Assembly (NCBI GenBank): GCA_014730345.1
Contig: WJIJ01000147.1
Span: forward strand, 1 to 48,606
Direction: 5' to 3'
Source: Candidatus Zixiibacteriota bacterium
Lineage (GTDB): Bacteria; Zixibacteria; MSB-5A5; UM-FILTER-46-8
DNA: 48,606 nt
Shown piece by piece: positions 1-7,531 of the stretch. Under the pieces are notes generated by a model, which was not told the DNA's origin, searched no databases, and saw nothing but the letters and a program-made list of their open reading frames with translations. The position numbers and the translations under genes are program-made. Position 1 is the first letter of the stretch, and every line of letters starts with the position of its first letter.

Positions 1-1
1 T

Positions 2-862
2 AATGGTTATAACAATTATTGGGAAAATGGTTCTATTGTACGTTATATAGGAGAAAACTTAGTTATAGATTCTCTTGGAGGAGACATCTTAGAAGATCCT
101 ATGGTTACCGGTTTCCCCGATTACCTGCTTCAGATGTATTCTCCCTGTATAGATGCCGGTCATCCCGATATACTTGATGCTGACGGTACTCGTTCGGATA
201 TAGGCTATGCCGGAGGACCGGGAGGTTTCAGCTATAATTATGTCGATCTTCCACCTCAATTCCCTGATTCTTTATGGGCTGATATCGTTGAAGATACGAT
301 TATTATCGAATGGGATTACGCTACCGAAACCGATTTCAATCATTACAATATCTACCGCTCGAATGAATCGGGGTTCAGCCCCTCTATCGAAAACCTCATA
401 GGAGAAACTGATACTTCGCTGTACTACGATATCGATTGGGATTCGACAGAAAACCTATATTACCTGGTTACCTCGGTAGATAATCAGGACAACGAATCCG
501 ATCCATCCCCGGAATTGGGGGTGATTTTAACTTCAGTGTTCGGCGATGATGAACCATTTATTCCTTATAAGATAGAGTTATCACAAAATTATCCCAATCC
601 ATTTAATCCCCGGACAACAATAAAGTATACGATTCCCGATTTAGGCCCGCAACCGGCTCAGGTGGAGTTGGTGGTATTCAATATTTTGGGTGAAAAGGTT
701 AAATCTTTAGTTAATACTCGTCAAGGAGTGGGAACATATACGGTAATATGGGACGGAAGCGATGATAACGGCAACGATGTCTCCTCGGGCGTATATTTTT
801 ATCAACTGAAAGTATGGGGATTCCCTATCGGGAAGGTTAAGAAGATGGTGTTGGTAAGATGA
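2..862 (+). CDS. Secreted protein with C-terminal Por-type sorting domain (5' truncated)
   Basis: The reading frame is open from the first bases of the window, so the gene starts upstream; the ATG at 101 is internal. The visible part has three pieces. First is a segment with the SPCIDAGHPD...DGTRSDIG pattern that commonly closes right-handed beta-helix proteins. Next is an Fn3-like stretch (DSLWADIVEDTIIIEWDY...). Last are about 95 residues holding LSQNYPNPFNPRTTIKY, VVFNILGEKV and SSGVYFYQLKV, the typical C-terminal sorting/FlgD-like domain of FCB-group exported proteins. Export and attachment at the cell surface are therefore likely. The substrate or role cannot be read from this fragment. 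The gene ends 10 bases before the convergent znuB stop. Confidence 0.85.
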   Translation, partial: NGYNNYWENGSIVRYIGENLVIDSLGGDILEDPMVTGFPDYLLQMYSPCIDAGHPDILDADGTRSDIGYAGGPGGFSYNYVDLPPQFPDSLWADIVEDTIIIEWDYATETDFNHYNIYRSNESGFSPSIENLIGETDTSLYYDIDWDSTENLYYLVTSVDNQDNESDPSPELGVILTSVFGDDEPFIPYKIELSQNYPNPFNPRTTIKYTIPDLGPQPAQVELVVFNILGEKVKSLVNTRQGVGTYTVIWDGSDDNGNDVSSGVYFYQLKVWGFPIGKVKKMVLVR

Positions 863-872
863 GTTGTTTTCC

Positions 873-1679
873 TTACCCCTTCCTCACCGCCCGTAAAACA
901 TAGTGCACCGCGAACGCGAATGACGCCACCAGTATAATCGTCGCCCCGGATGTGAGGTTAAAACTGTAGGATAAAGCCAGTCCCGCGAGGATGAAAATCA
1001 CGCTCAAAGCCGATGACAGCATAATCATCCGGCTCAACGAAGATGTGCTTCGCTCGGCGATAAACGGCGGTATGGTCAGCAGGGCAATCACCAGTATAAG
1101 CCCCACCAGCCTGATTACCAGCACGATGGTAACGGCGGTAAGCAACAGCATCAGGAAGTACAATCCCTTCACCGGGACATTGATAGTGATGCCGAACTCT
1201 TCATCGTAGGACATAGCCAGTATGTCCCTGTAGAAATACCATAAAAACCCGAAAATAACCACGTTGACCATCAGTAGAAGCCAGATATTGCTCGAAGGTA
1301 TGGCGAGTATACTCCCGAAAAGATAGCTCATCAAATCGACATTGTAACCCGGGGTAAGGTCGATAAGGATCACCCCGAACGCCATACCCGTCGCCCATAT
1401 CAATCCTATCGCCGTATCGACCCGTTCCTTGTTCTTAACCGTTAGCAGGGCCAGCACCAATGTTACAGCCACTGTGAATCCCATTGCTCCCAGCAGGGGC
1501 GATATACCGAGAAAAATCGCGAGACCGATTCCACCGTAAGCGGCATGGGCGATTCCCCCGCCGATGAAGACGATCCTGTTGACCACCACCAGCGCGCCGA
1601 TAATCCCGCATGCGATTCCGGTCAGGACCCCGGCGATAACCGCGTTTCGGAAAAATTCGAACTGGAGCGCTTCAATCAT
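873..1679 (-). CDS. znuB: Zinc ABC transporter permease (ZnuB/ABC-3 family)
   Basis: 268 residues, almost entirely hydrophobic with about eight membrane segments, including the family segments VVVNRIVFIGGGIAHAAYGGIGLA and LVIALLTIPPFIAERSTSSLSRM. This is the ABC-3 permease family that forms the inner-membrane channel for Zn or Mn import. Its ATG overlaps the znuC stop by 4 bases (ATGA), so the two are translationally coupled. It is the last gene of the zur-znuA-znuC-znuB operon. Zinc is preferred over manganese because of the His-rich loop in the binding protein and the Fur-family regulator in the same operon; this is inference from context. Confidence 0.93.
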   Translation of the reverse strand: MIEALQFEFFRNAVIAGVLTGIACGIIGALVVVNRIVFIGGGIAHAAYGGIGLAIFLGISPLLGAMGFTVAVTLVLALLTVKNKERVDTAIGLIWATGMAFGVILIDLTPGYNVDLMSYLFGSILAIPSSNIWLLLMVNVVIFGFLWYFYRDILAMSYDEEFGITINVPVKGLYFLMLLLTAVTIVLVIRLVGLILVIALLTIPPFIAERSTSSLSRMIMLSSALSVIFILAGLALSYSFNLTSGATIILVASFAFAVHYVLRAVRKG

Positions 1680-2458
1680 TCTCCCTCGTCCCCGTGTTTG
1701 GGCAGTACCCGGTGAGGAATTCCATGGGCCAGCAGTTCCACAGGACAGGTACCATCGACCGTTTCGCCGTAAGCAAGTTTGACCATATCGCTGGTAAGCT
1801 CCGGCGCGCTGTGGTAATGGAGCTTCCGGTTCACGCAGGCGATGCTGGTGATATGCCTGGAGATGGCGGTAACATCATGGGTGATAACCACGATGGTCAT
1901 ATCCCTGTTCAATTCCTTGAGAAGGTCATTGAGCTTCTCCTGCCCGGAGCTGTCCACGCTGGATGTCGGTTCGTCGAAGAATAGAATCTCCGGCTCAACC
2001 GCCAGCGCGCGCGCAATCATCACTCTCTGCCGCTGTCCGCCTGAGAGGTCGCCGATGCGCTTATGGCGATTATTCCACATCTCAACCAGTTCAAGTTTCT
2101 GGCGGACGATTTCCTTGTCCTTTTGAGATAATCCGCGGCCGCGGGGAATACGTCCGTGACGGCCCAGCTTGGCGGCATCATAGACCGTTATAGGGAAACT
2201 GCTGTGGCTGGCGGCATCCTGGGGAAGGTAACCGATGCGGCCATAGGCGTCTTCCGGCGACGAACCCAGGATTTTTATCTTCCCGCTGTACGGCTTGTAG
2301 ATGCCCAACAGCAGTTTCACCAGGGTAGTCTTGCCTCCACCGTTGGGCCCGAGTAATGCCATGAATTCGCCCTCTGGAAGCTTAAAGTTGATTTCCTCCA
2401 ACACCGGAATTCCATCGTAACTGAAGGTCATGTTCTCAACTTCGATAGCGTAGCGCAT
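1676..2458 (-). CDS. znuC: Zinc ABC transporter ATP-binding protein (ZnuC)
   Basis: 260 residues of a standard ABC ATPase. The Walker A GPNGGGKT is at about 37-44, the Q-loop Gln near 80, the signature LSGGQ at about 138-142 and Walker B ILFFDEPTSSVD ends near 169, followed by the H-loop region VVITHD. It energises the ZnuB permease at the cytoplasmic face. The gene starts 2 bases after the znuA stop region and overlaps znuB by 4 bases. The C-terminal tail after the nucleotide-binding domain (about residues 200-260) is rich in His and Asp/Glu, which is common in ZnuC-like proteins. Nothing suggests damage. Confidence 0.94.
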   Translation of the reverse strand: MRYAIEVENMTFSYDGIPVLEEINFKLPEGEFMALLGPNGGGKTTLVKLLLGIYKPYSGKIKILGSSPEDAYGRIGYLPQDAASHSSFPITVYDAAKLGRHGRIPRGRGLSQKDKEIVRQKLELVEMWNNRHKRIGDLSGGQRQRVMIARALAVEPEILFFDEPTSSVDSSGQEKLNDLLKELNRDMTIVVITHDVTAISRHITSIACVNRKLHYHSAPELTSDMVKLAYGETVDGTCPVELLAHGIPHRVLPKHGDEGE

Positions 2459-2460
2459 AT

Positions 2461-3330
2461 CTATTCAGCCAACTCCTCTTTCAAAGTATTCGCCGCTTCA
2501 AGGAGGTTCTCCTTCCAATTCTCCGCCAGCGGATCGAGTTCTACCAGTTTCGCGCCTATCTCATCGGCGATCACCCGCGCGCTACGCATTGAAAACTGCG
2601 GTTGCACAAAGACAACACCGATATTTTTCGCGCGGGCGGTTTTAATTATCTCTTTAAGCTGTGCCGGTTTCGGTTCCTTGCCCTCGATCTCTATCGGCAC
2701 CTGCGTAAGCCCGTAATCGCGGGCGAAGTATCCCCATGTCGGATGGAAAACCATGAAGCTTCGGTTATCGACGCCCTTGAGTATTTCCTTAATATCAGCA
2801 TCTAACCGGTCGATTTCCCGGATGAATTTTTCATAATTGGTGCGATATGTTTGCTCGTTTGCACCATCAATTCGTATTAACGCGTCCCTGATAATTGCAA
2901 CCTGTTTCTTAACAAGCCTGGGAGAAAGCCATACATGAGGATCGAGCGCGCCTTTCGAGCCATGATGGTGATGATCCTCCATGGGATTTTTTTCAATTCC
3001 CTCATCGGTTCTAACCACGGACATCGACCCGTTGACATGGGCAAATTTGCCCAACCATGTTTTCTCGAATGGCACCCCGATAGCGAAATATACCTTTGAA
3101 CGGGAAAGCCGGGCCATCTGCGAAGGTTTTGGTTCATAAACCGCCGGACTCGCCCCGGGGGGAACCATCGCCTGCACATCGACAAGACCTCCCGCGATTT
3201 TTTCAACGAAATTCTTCTGGGGCAGGATACTCACGGTTACCTGCGTTTTACCATCGGCATATACGTTGCCAATAAGTATCCAAATTAGCAACACTGCGAG
3301 AATCAGCGCTTTTTTAGGCATTGACTGCAT
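2461..3330 (-). CDS. znuA: Zinc ABC transporter substrate-binding protein (ZnuA-like)
   Basis: 289 residues. A hydrophobic signal segment (about 8-24, ending near VYA) directs periplasmic export. The fold is the cluster A-I metal-binding protein: an acidic/His loop EDHHHHG at 118-124, DPHVWLSP with His132, FHPTWGYF with His196, and ELDPLAENW near the C-terminus with the usual Asp ligand. The first usual metal-ligand His (PHxYE in most ZnuA) is replaced: the sequence reads SPAVYEPKPS, with Ala63. The start is uncertain. ATG 3330 lies only 2 bases after AGGGGG, while ATG 3321 (MPKKALI) has an 11-base spacer. The gene overlaps the end of zur by 19-28 bases. Confidence 0.92.
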   Translation of the reverse strand: MQSMPKKALILAVLLIWILIGNVYADGKTQVTVSILPQKNFVEKIAGGLVDVQAMVPPGASPAVYEPKPSQMARLSRSKVYFAIGVPFEKTWLGKFAHVNGSMSVVRTDEGIEKNPMEDHHHHGSKGALDPHVWLSPRLVKKQVAIIRDALIRIDGANEQTYRTNYEKFIREIDRLDADIKEILKGVDNRSFMVFHPTWGYFARDYGLTQVPIEIEGKEPKPAQLKEIIKTARAKNIGVVFVQPQFSMRSARVIADEIGAKLVELDPLAENWKENLLEAANTLKEELAE

Positions 3331-3743
3331 ATCCCCCTGAATTCAATTATGGTCTCTGTTATATCGCCCACGGACTTCGCGCTCTCGTACATCTTGGTAT
3401 TTTCTAATCTTGTGGGCGAAAGACAATATAATTTGTGGCATTGGGTACATTCGAAATGGGGATGCGCCGGGTTATGTTCGCAAGCCATCTCATAATACTG
3501 GACATTGCCCTGAATTCCGGCTTCCCTGATTATTTCCCTGTCCAGCAAAATCTTGATTATACGATATACGGTAGCGAGGTCTATATTGGACTGTCTTGAT
3601 ACCTTACGGTGAAGCTGTTGCGCGCTCAAGGGCATGTCGCTTTTTATGAATCTATCCAGGACAATTCTTCGCCCTGGGGTTCTGCGCAAACCATTGGATT
3701 TCAACAATTCAACAGAATTACACTTATCCATAATACTCAACAT
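3303..3743 (-). CDS. zur: Fur-family transcriptional regulator, probable Zur
   Basis: About 146 residues. The N-terminal winged helix (LLKSNGLRRTPGRRIVLDRF ... LATVYRIIKILLDREII) is typical of the Fur family. The C-terminal half carries the two Cys pairs of the structural zinc site, CTQC and CSQC, and a His-containing sensing segment (EHNPAHPHFEC). Its position as first gene of the znu operon makes Zur much more likely than Fur or PerR. A longer frame opens with TTG at 3767, but that codon sits inside the palindrome at 3752-3766, so I take ATG 3743; ATG 3731 (MDKC) is also possible. No clear SD is seen before either. Its gene end overlaps znuA. Confidence 0.88.
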   Translation of the reverse strand: MLSIMDKCNSVELLKSNGLRRTPGRRIVLDRFIKSDMPLSAQQLHRKVSRQSNIDLATVYRIIKILLDREIIREAGIQGNVQYYEMACEHNPAHPHFECTQCHKLYCLSPTRLENTKMYESAKSVGDITETIIEFRGICSQCLKKR

Positions 3744-3751
3744 ACTATCTA

Positions 3752-3766
3752 TGCAAATGGTTTGCA
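3752..3766. promoter_or_regulatory. Putative Zur box before the zur-znu operon
   Basis: TGCAAATGGTTTGCA is a 15-base inverted repeat with 6-base perfect arms (TGCAAA/TTTGCA) around TGG. The 7-1-7 layout is that of Fur/Zur boxes. It lies 8 bases upstream of the proposed zur start, where bound repressor would block the operon, so zinc-dependent autoregulation is the natural reading. It is a single site and has not been tested against a motif model. Confidence 0.55.
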
Positions 3767-3854
3767 AGTATTATTTCATCTTAGAGCCCCGTAATATATT
3801 TATCACCAACCCGAATACGGTTTCTCGACCGGCTGTCCGGTTCCGTTCAGGAAG

Positions 3855-4283
3855 TTATTTGACTTCAACGAGTTCGACTTCGAACTCCAGGTCTTTGCCC
3901 GCAAGCGGATGATTGGCATCGAGGGTTACGGTATCACCTTCGATCTGGGTAACGGTCACATTGATAACCTGGCCGTCCTGTTGAGTAAGCTGAAGCTGTT
4001 CGCCGATTTTCGGCTCGATATTGTCAGGAAACTGTTCTTTCTTGACATCGGCGATAAGGTTGTCCCGGCGGGGACCGTAAGCCTCTTCCGGCGTTAGTTT
4101 TATGGTTTTGGCCGAGCCGACTTCCATCCCAACTATACCCTTCTCGAACCCTGGGATAACGCTTCCCTGTCCGAGAGTGAACTCCAGGGGTTCACGGTCT
4201 TTCGAGGAGTCGAAAACCGAACCGTCGTCGAGTTTACCGGTATAATGGACTTTGACTACACTGCCGTCTTTGGCTGTACTCAT
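3855..4283 (-). CDS. FKBP-type peptidyl-prolyl cis-trans isomerase (SlyD-like)
   Basis: 142 residues starting at ATG 4283, which has a strong GAGGAG SD; an open frame continues upstream but lacks an SD. The FKBP core is clear: VKVHYTGKLDDGSVFDSS, the EFTLGQGSVIPGFEKGIVGM segment and a C-terminal FEVELVEVK strand. An inserted flap (about residues 65-120, EEAYGPRRDNLIADVKKEQF...) is the IF chaperone domain of the SlyD/FkpB type. There is no signal peptide and no His-rich tail, so it is a cytoplasmic isomerase/chaperone without SlyD's nickel-binding extension. It stands alone, downstream of a leader with an inverted repeat. Confidence 0.92.
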   Translation of the reverse strand: MSTAKDGSVVKVHYTGKLDDGSVFDSSKDREPLEFTLGQGSVIPGFEKGIVGMEVGSAKTIKLTPEEAYGPRRDNLIADVKKEQFPDNIEPKIGEQLQLTQQDGQVINVTVTQIEGDTVTLDANHPLAGKDLEFEVELVEVK

Positions 4284-4311
4284 GAGTATCTCCTCTTGAT
4301 TAAAATAAATA

Positions 4312-4340
4312 TCCGGACATGCTGACAACCAGTGTCCGGA
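4312..4340. repeat. Inverted repeat in the leader of the FKBP gene
   Basis: Perfect 7-base arms TCCGGAC (4312-4318) and GTCCGGA (4334-4340) with a 15-base loop. The repeat lies about 29 bases upstream of the FKBP start, on the transcript side of the SD. It could be an mRNA hairpin or a protein-binding site; there is no T-run after it, so it is not a terminator. Confidence 0.4.
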
Positions 4341-4541
4341 CCTCAACATGAAATTCCTATACGTATAATCACTTTACAACATATTTGTTCCGAAATCAAG
4401 GATTCATCCAAAAAACTCCGCTTACAGTAATTATGCGCATTTTATACTATCAATCGTCAATTTGGCCGATATCATAACAGGTTTTTAGCTGTTTTTCGCA
4501 AGCATTACATTATTTGTAAATCCGCAAGAAGTTCTTTTAAT

Positions 4542-5978
4542 TCAATTCCTTTTATCTTTCCTGTGGAAAAGGGCGCCCCGGGGCAGGATGTGTTTTCCGA
4601 CAGGTATCCGCCGGATTACCGAAGAGCTCATAAACTGGACCATAACCGGAATAGTTTTCTCCTTTGGCTCATGGAAAGTCATCATCAAAAACGCCGACAT
4701 CAATCTCAAGACGCTGGAGATGAGAAATAGCAGGTGATAGTTAATAATGGTCTGCCCGCCGAAGTAAAAGCTAAAATCAGACCAGTTTTCAGCAAGCCCT
4801 CCTCCGGCGATGGACGCGGCAAAAAAACCCAGCCCTCCCATCAGGGAGAATAACGCCAGGTAAACCGTCCTTCCATTCTGGGGACTGTTAGCAATCGGGA
4901 TGTTGAAAATACTCAAATTCAATCCTGCCCACAGCATCCCCGAAAAAACCGTCTCCGGTATGAGTATCCAGATAAAACCGGGCTTGGGAAACAACCATAC
5001 AATCGGGACCAACGCGATTCCAAAAGCGCAGAAAGCCATAACCGGTTTACATCCGAACCGGTCAATAAGTTTTCCCCAGGGTTTGTTCAAGAAAATAGCC
5101 GACATCGCCGCCAAACTGTTGTAGATGGATATCTGGGTAAAACTTAAATTCAGGAAATTAAGCATGTGAGGAGCGAAGAAGGCGGCTGATATGCCGATAG
5201 CTACATTCCATACGAAATAAACCTTGATAAGATGCATGAATCGCGGTTCCCGCAATGGAGCCCAGAAGCTCGGGTAATCGGTGCCGTGCTTTATCTCCAC
5301 TGCGGGTTTGTCCGGTATTTTCCCTAAAAGCCAGGCGGCAAGCAGGGCAAAAAGGGATGCCATGCCAATGATGATCGCGAAACCGATATCGTTCTTACCT
5401 GCGCCGGTGAAGTAATCGAGTATCATACCACCGACGATTGTTGATGTTACCGTAGCTACGGCGACGGCGATATTGCGTATTCCGAAATGTCTACCCCTGA
5501 TTCTGCATGGAACGAGGTCGGCTAACCATGAAAGCCACGCCGGAGTAGCCACCATTATCATTACACCCGAAAACGCGGCGATGCCTACCAGGGCTTCCAT
5601 CTTCCAGCTTATATCGAGGAAAATAAGGGGAATAGCCAGCCACCATACCTGCCGGGCAAGAACAGAGCACCAAATCGTTATTTTTTTTCGCTCCCCTGTA
5701 CGATCGATCAAATACGCGGCTATAAGCTGGGCGACCTGGGACACGAATGGAATCGCCGCCAGCAGGCCAATCTCGAAATCATTAGCTCCAAAATCAAGAG
5801 CTAAACCGGTCAAAAAAGCGCCGCCGGTAAAAACGATAAAAACAGTAGCTAACCCACCCTCGATTGTATTATACATCAGCCACTTTCGAACCGATGGCTT
5901 GCGTTTATGCTTTAAGCCTATTTCGGCTAAAGTTGCTTTATATTCCACGTCGCCGCCGCTATCCTGGATAACATCCAT
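4542..5978 (-). CDS. Major facilitator superfamily transporter
   Basis: 478 residues with about twelve hydrophobic segments. The loop between TM2 and TM3 reads DRTGERKK, the usual MFS A-motif position, and a repeat of it (DRFGCKP) occurs in the second half between TM8 and TM9. The N-terminus has a hydrophilic stretch of about 35 residues before the first membrane helix. The substrate cannot be predicted. The only good start is ATG 5978, with AAGGG directly against it, an unusually short SD spacing. The gene is monocistronic, with about 165 bases to the neighbour upstream. Confidence 0.85.
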   Translation of the reverse strand: MDVIQDSGGDVEYKATLAEIGLKHKRKPSVRKWLMYNTIEGGLATVFIVFTGGAFLTGLALDFGANDFEIGLLAAIPFVSQVAQLIAAYLIDRTGERKKITIWCSVLARQVWWLAIPLIFLDISWKMEALVGIAAFSGVMIMVATPAWLSWLADLVPCRIRGRHFGIRNIAVAVATVTSTIVGGMILDYFTGAGKNDIGFAIIIGMASLFALLAAWLLGKIPDKPAVEIKHGTDYPSFWAPLREPRFMHLIKVYFVWNVAIGISAAFFAPHMLNFLNLSFTQISIYNSLAAMSAIFLNKPWGKLIDRFGCKPVMAFCAFGIALVPIVWLFPKPGFIWILIPETVFSGMLWAGLNLSIFNIPIANSPQNGRTVYLALFSLMGGLGFFAASIAGGGLAENWSDFSFYFGGQTIINYHLLFLISSVLRLMSAFLMMTFHEPKEKTIPVMVQFMSSSVIRRIPVGKHILPRGALFHRKDKRN

Positions 5979-6096
5979 CCCTTAAAGTATCCCGCTTAAT
6001 TAACCGCCTTCATCTCCGGACATGTTTTCTAATCCGACTTTACCTTCTCTATACTATCTTTAATCGCTTCACAAATAGAAAATATTAGATAAAAAA

Positions 6097-6119
6097 AGCC
6101 GAAGGCTAAACCTTCGGCT
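6097..6119 (-). terminator. Rho-independent terminator after the esterase gene
   Basis: Arms AGCCGAAGG and CCTTCGGCT form a 9-base perfect stem with a 5-base loop. On the minus strand it is followed by seven T residues. It lies 26 bases past the stop of the 6145-7521 gene, so it ends the esterase/porin transcription unit. Confidence 0.9.
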
Positions 6120-6144
6120 GAAAAGTCAATATCGAAAACCGCTA

Positions 6145-7521
6145 TTATTGACTGAATTGCTCGGAATGGAACTTGAGGACTTCCCTGAGTCGATAAGCCA
6201 CCATGTTTGCATGCCCCGCGTTGACATTCTCATAGCCGCTGTAGACTGTATAATCATAATCCACTCCGCTGGCGGTCAATTTCGCCGCGAATAAATCCAT
6301 GTGATATTTCATGTATAATTCATCGTCAGCACCGCAATCCATGTATATCGCTATTGAATCGCCAAACGGATTGCTCAGAGTGTCGAACAAGCTCAAGCAA
6401 TCATGTTCAAGCCACTGGTTCCAGATCGAATCCACGACCGTTTTACTCGATGGGGCATTCGTCCAGTTAAACGGCAGGAGTACGCCAATAGGGAACACCG
6501 AATCCGGGTTCGGATTGAAAACCGGTACAAAATGACTTGTGTCGGCGGTAAGGGTATCATAATAAACCGCGCTGTCGAAGGGTAATGGCGAGAATATGGC
6601 CGCCATTGACAGCATCATGTTTGTCAACGGAGTGCTGATATCGGTATCGATATCATAGTAATTGGCAATACTTGCCGAGTCGGCGCCGGTTATGCTGTTC
6701 TCCGCCAGAACGCTGGGGATGAACTCGCGCAAACCAAGGAAAGATGAGCCATCGCCGTTAAAAGCCAACGGAGCGGACATGGAAGATACCGAGCCAAACA
6801 AGCCCGGATACTTCATGGCGATCTTCATCGCGCCGTAACCGCCCATGCTGTGACCGCCAATTCCAACATCGCCCCGATCATCGGAAACATTGAAAGTCGC
6901 TTCAACGGTATTTTTAAGGTCGCGGACGATAAGTTGCTCATACAGCCCGGCGAAATACTTCACCACATCGTTGGTATCGGTAACCGCCGTGGAACCGGTC
7001 GGATTTCCGTTTTCGTCGAATGTTGTGTAATTAAAATACAGGGTATCAATAACATCTTCCTCGACTCCGAAGGAATCTGTATCGGTATACCATCCTCCCA
7101 GCAGGAGCTTGCTACTGGGTTCAACCAACTGGCTGGAAGCGTCGATTGTGGCGATTATCATGGGAACGATTTCGCCATTGCTGATCATCTCGTCGGCTGT
7201 TTCTTTCAAATCGTAGATATCGAAGAAATATCTATCGTTGCCATTGAAACCATGCAAAAGGTAGAGAACAGGGTATTCGGTGCTCGCGGTATCGACATAG
7301 CCCGGGGGAGTGTAAATCGAAATATCCCTGAACTGGGTGTTTTCGAGATAGTTAAACCAGAGTGACGCTGTGTCATCAATCTGCGCTAACCAGTTTGTGC
7401 CGTTATTTATCATGGTTTCGGCCGGATTCGATCGTTCACCGCAGGAATTTCCCATCAATCCAAGAGCGATAACAATCGAAACCACCGCTACTATTTTCAA
7501 AATATTTAACATTTTTAACAC
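6145..7521 (-). CDS. Putative esterase, exported lipoprotein
   Basis: 458 residues of the esterase D/feruloyl-esterase-like alpha/beta hydrolase group. The N-terminus is a signal peptide ending in LMGNSCGE, a loose lipobox with the Cys near position 27. The core shows YPVLYLLHGFNGNDRYFF (oxyanion region), then GIGGHSMGGYGAMKIAMKYP with the nucleophile elbow G-H-S-M-G, a later acidic element MDCGADDEL, and the His in NVNAGHANMVAYRLREVL. Triad residues are therefore present. A roughly 100-residue insertion between the nucleophile and the Asp, rich in Asp and Ser, is longer than in standard family members. It lies 10 bases downstream of the FadL-like porin gene and probably shares its transcript. 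Confidence 0.85.
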   Translation of the reverse strand: MLKMLNILKIVAVVSIVIALGLMGNSCGERSNPAETMINNGTNWLAQIDDTASLWFNYLENTQFRDISIYTPPGYVDTASTEYPVLYLLHGFNGNDRYFFDIYDLKETADEMISNGEIVPMIIATIDASSQLVEPSSKLLLGGWYTDTDSFGVEEDVIDTLYFNYTTFDENGNPTGSTAVTDTNDVVKYFAGLYEQLIVRDLKNTVEATFNVSDDRGDVGIGGHSMGGYGAMKIAMKYPGLFGSVSSMSAPLAFNGDGSSFLGLREFIPSVLAENSITGADSASIANYYDIDTDISTPLTNMMLSMAAIFSPLPFDSAVYYDTLTADTSHFVPVFNPNPDSVFPIGVLLPFNWTNAPSSKTVVDSIWNQWLEHDCLSLFDTLSNPFGDSIAIYMDCGADDELYMKYHMDLFAAKLTASGVDYDYTVYSGYENVNAGHANMVAYRLREVLKFHSEQFSQ

Positions 7522-7531
7522 TCCTCCCTAA

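Noticed and set aside
6850-7365. 171-codon plus-strand frame inside the esterase gene
   Set aside because: Antisense shadow; the sense strand holds the catalytic motifs.
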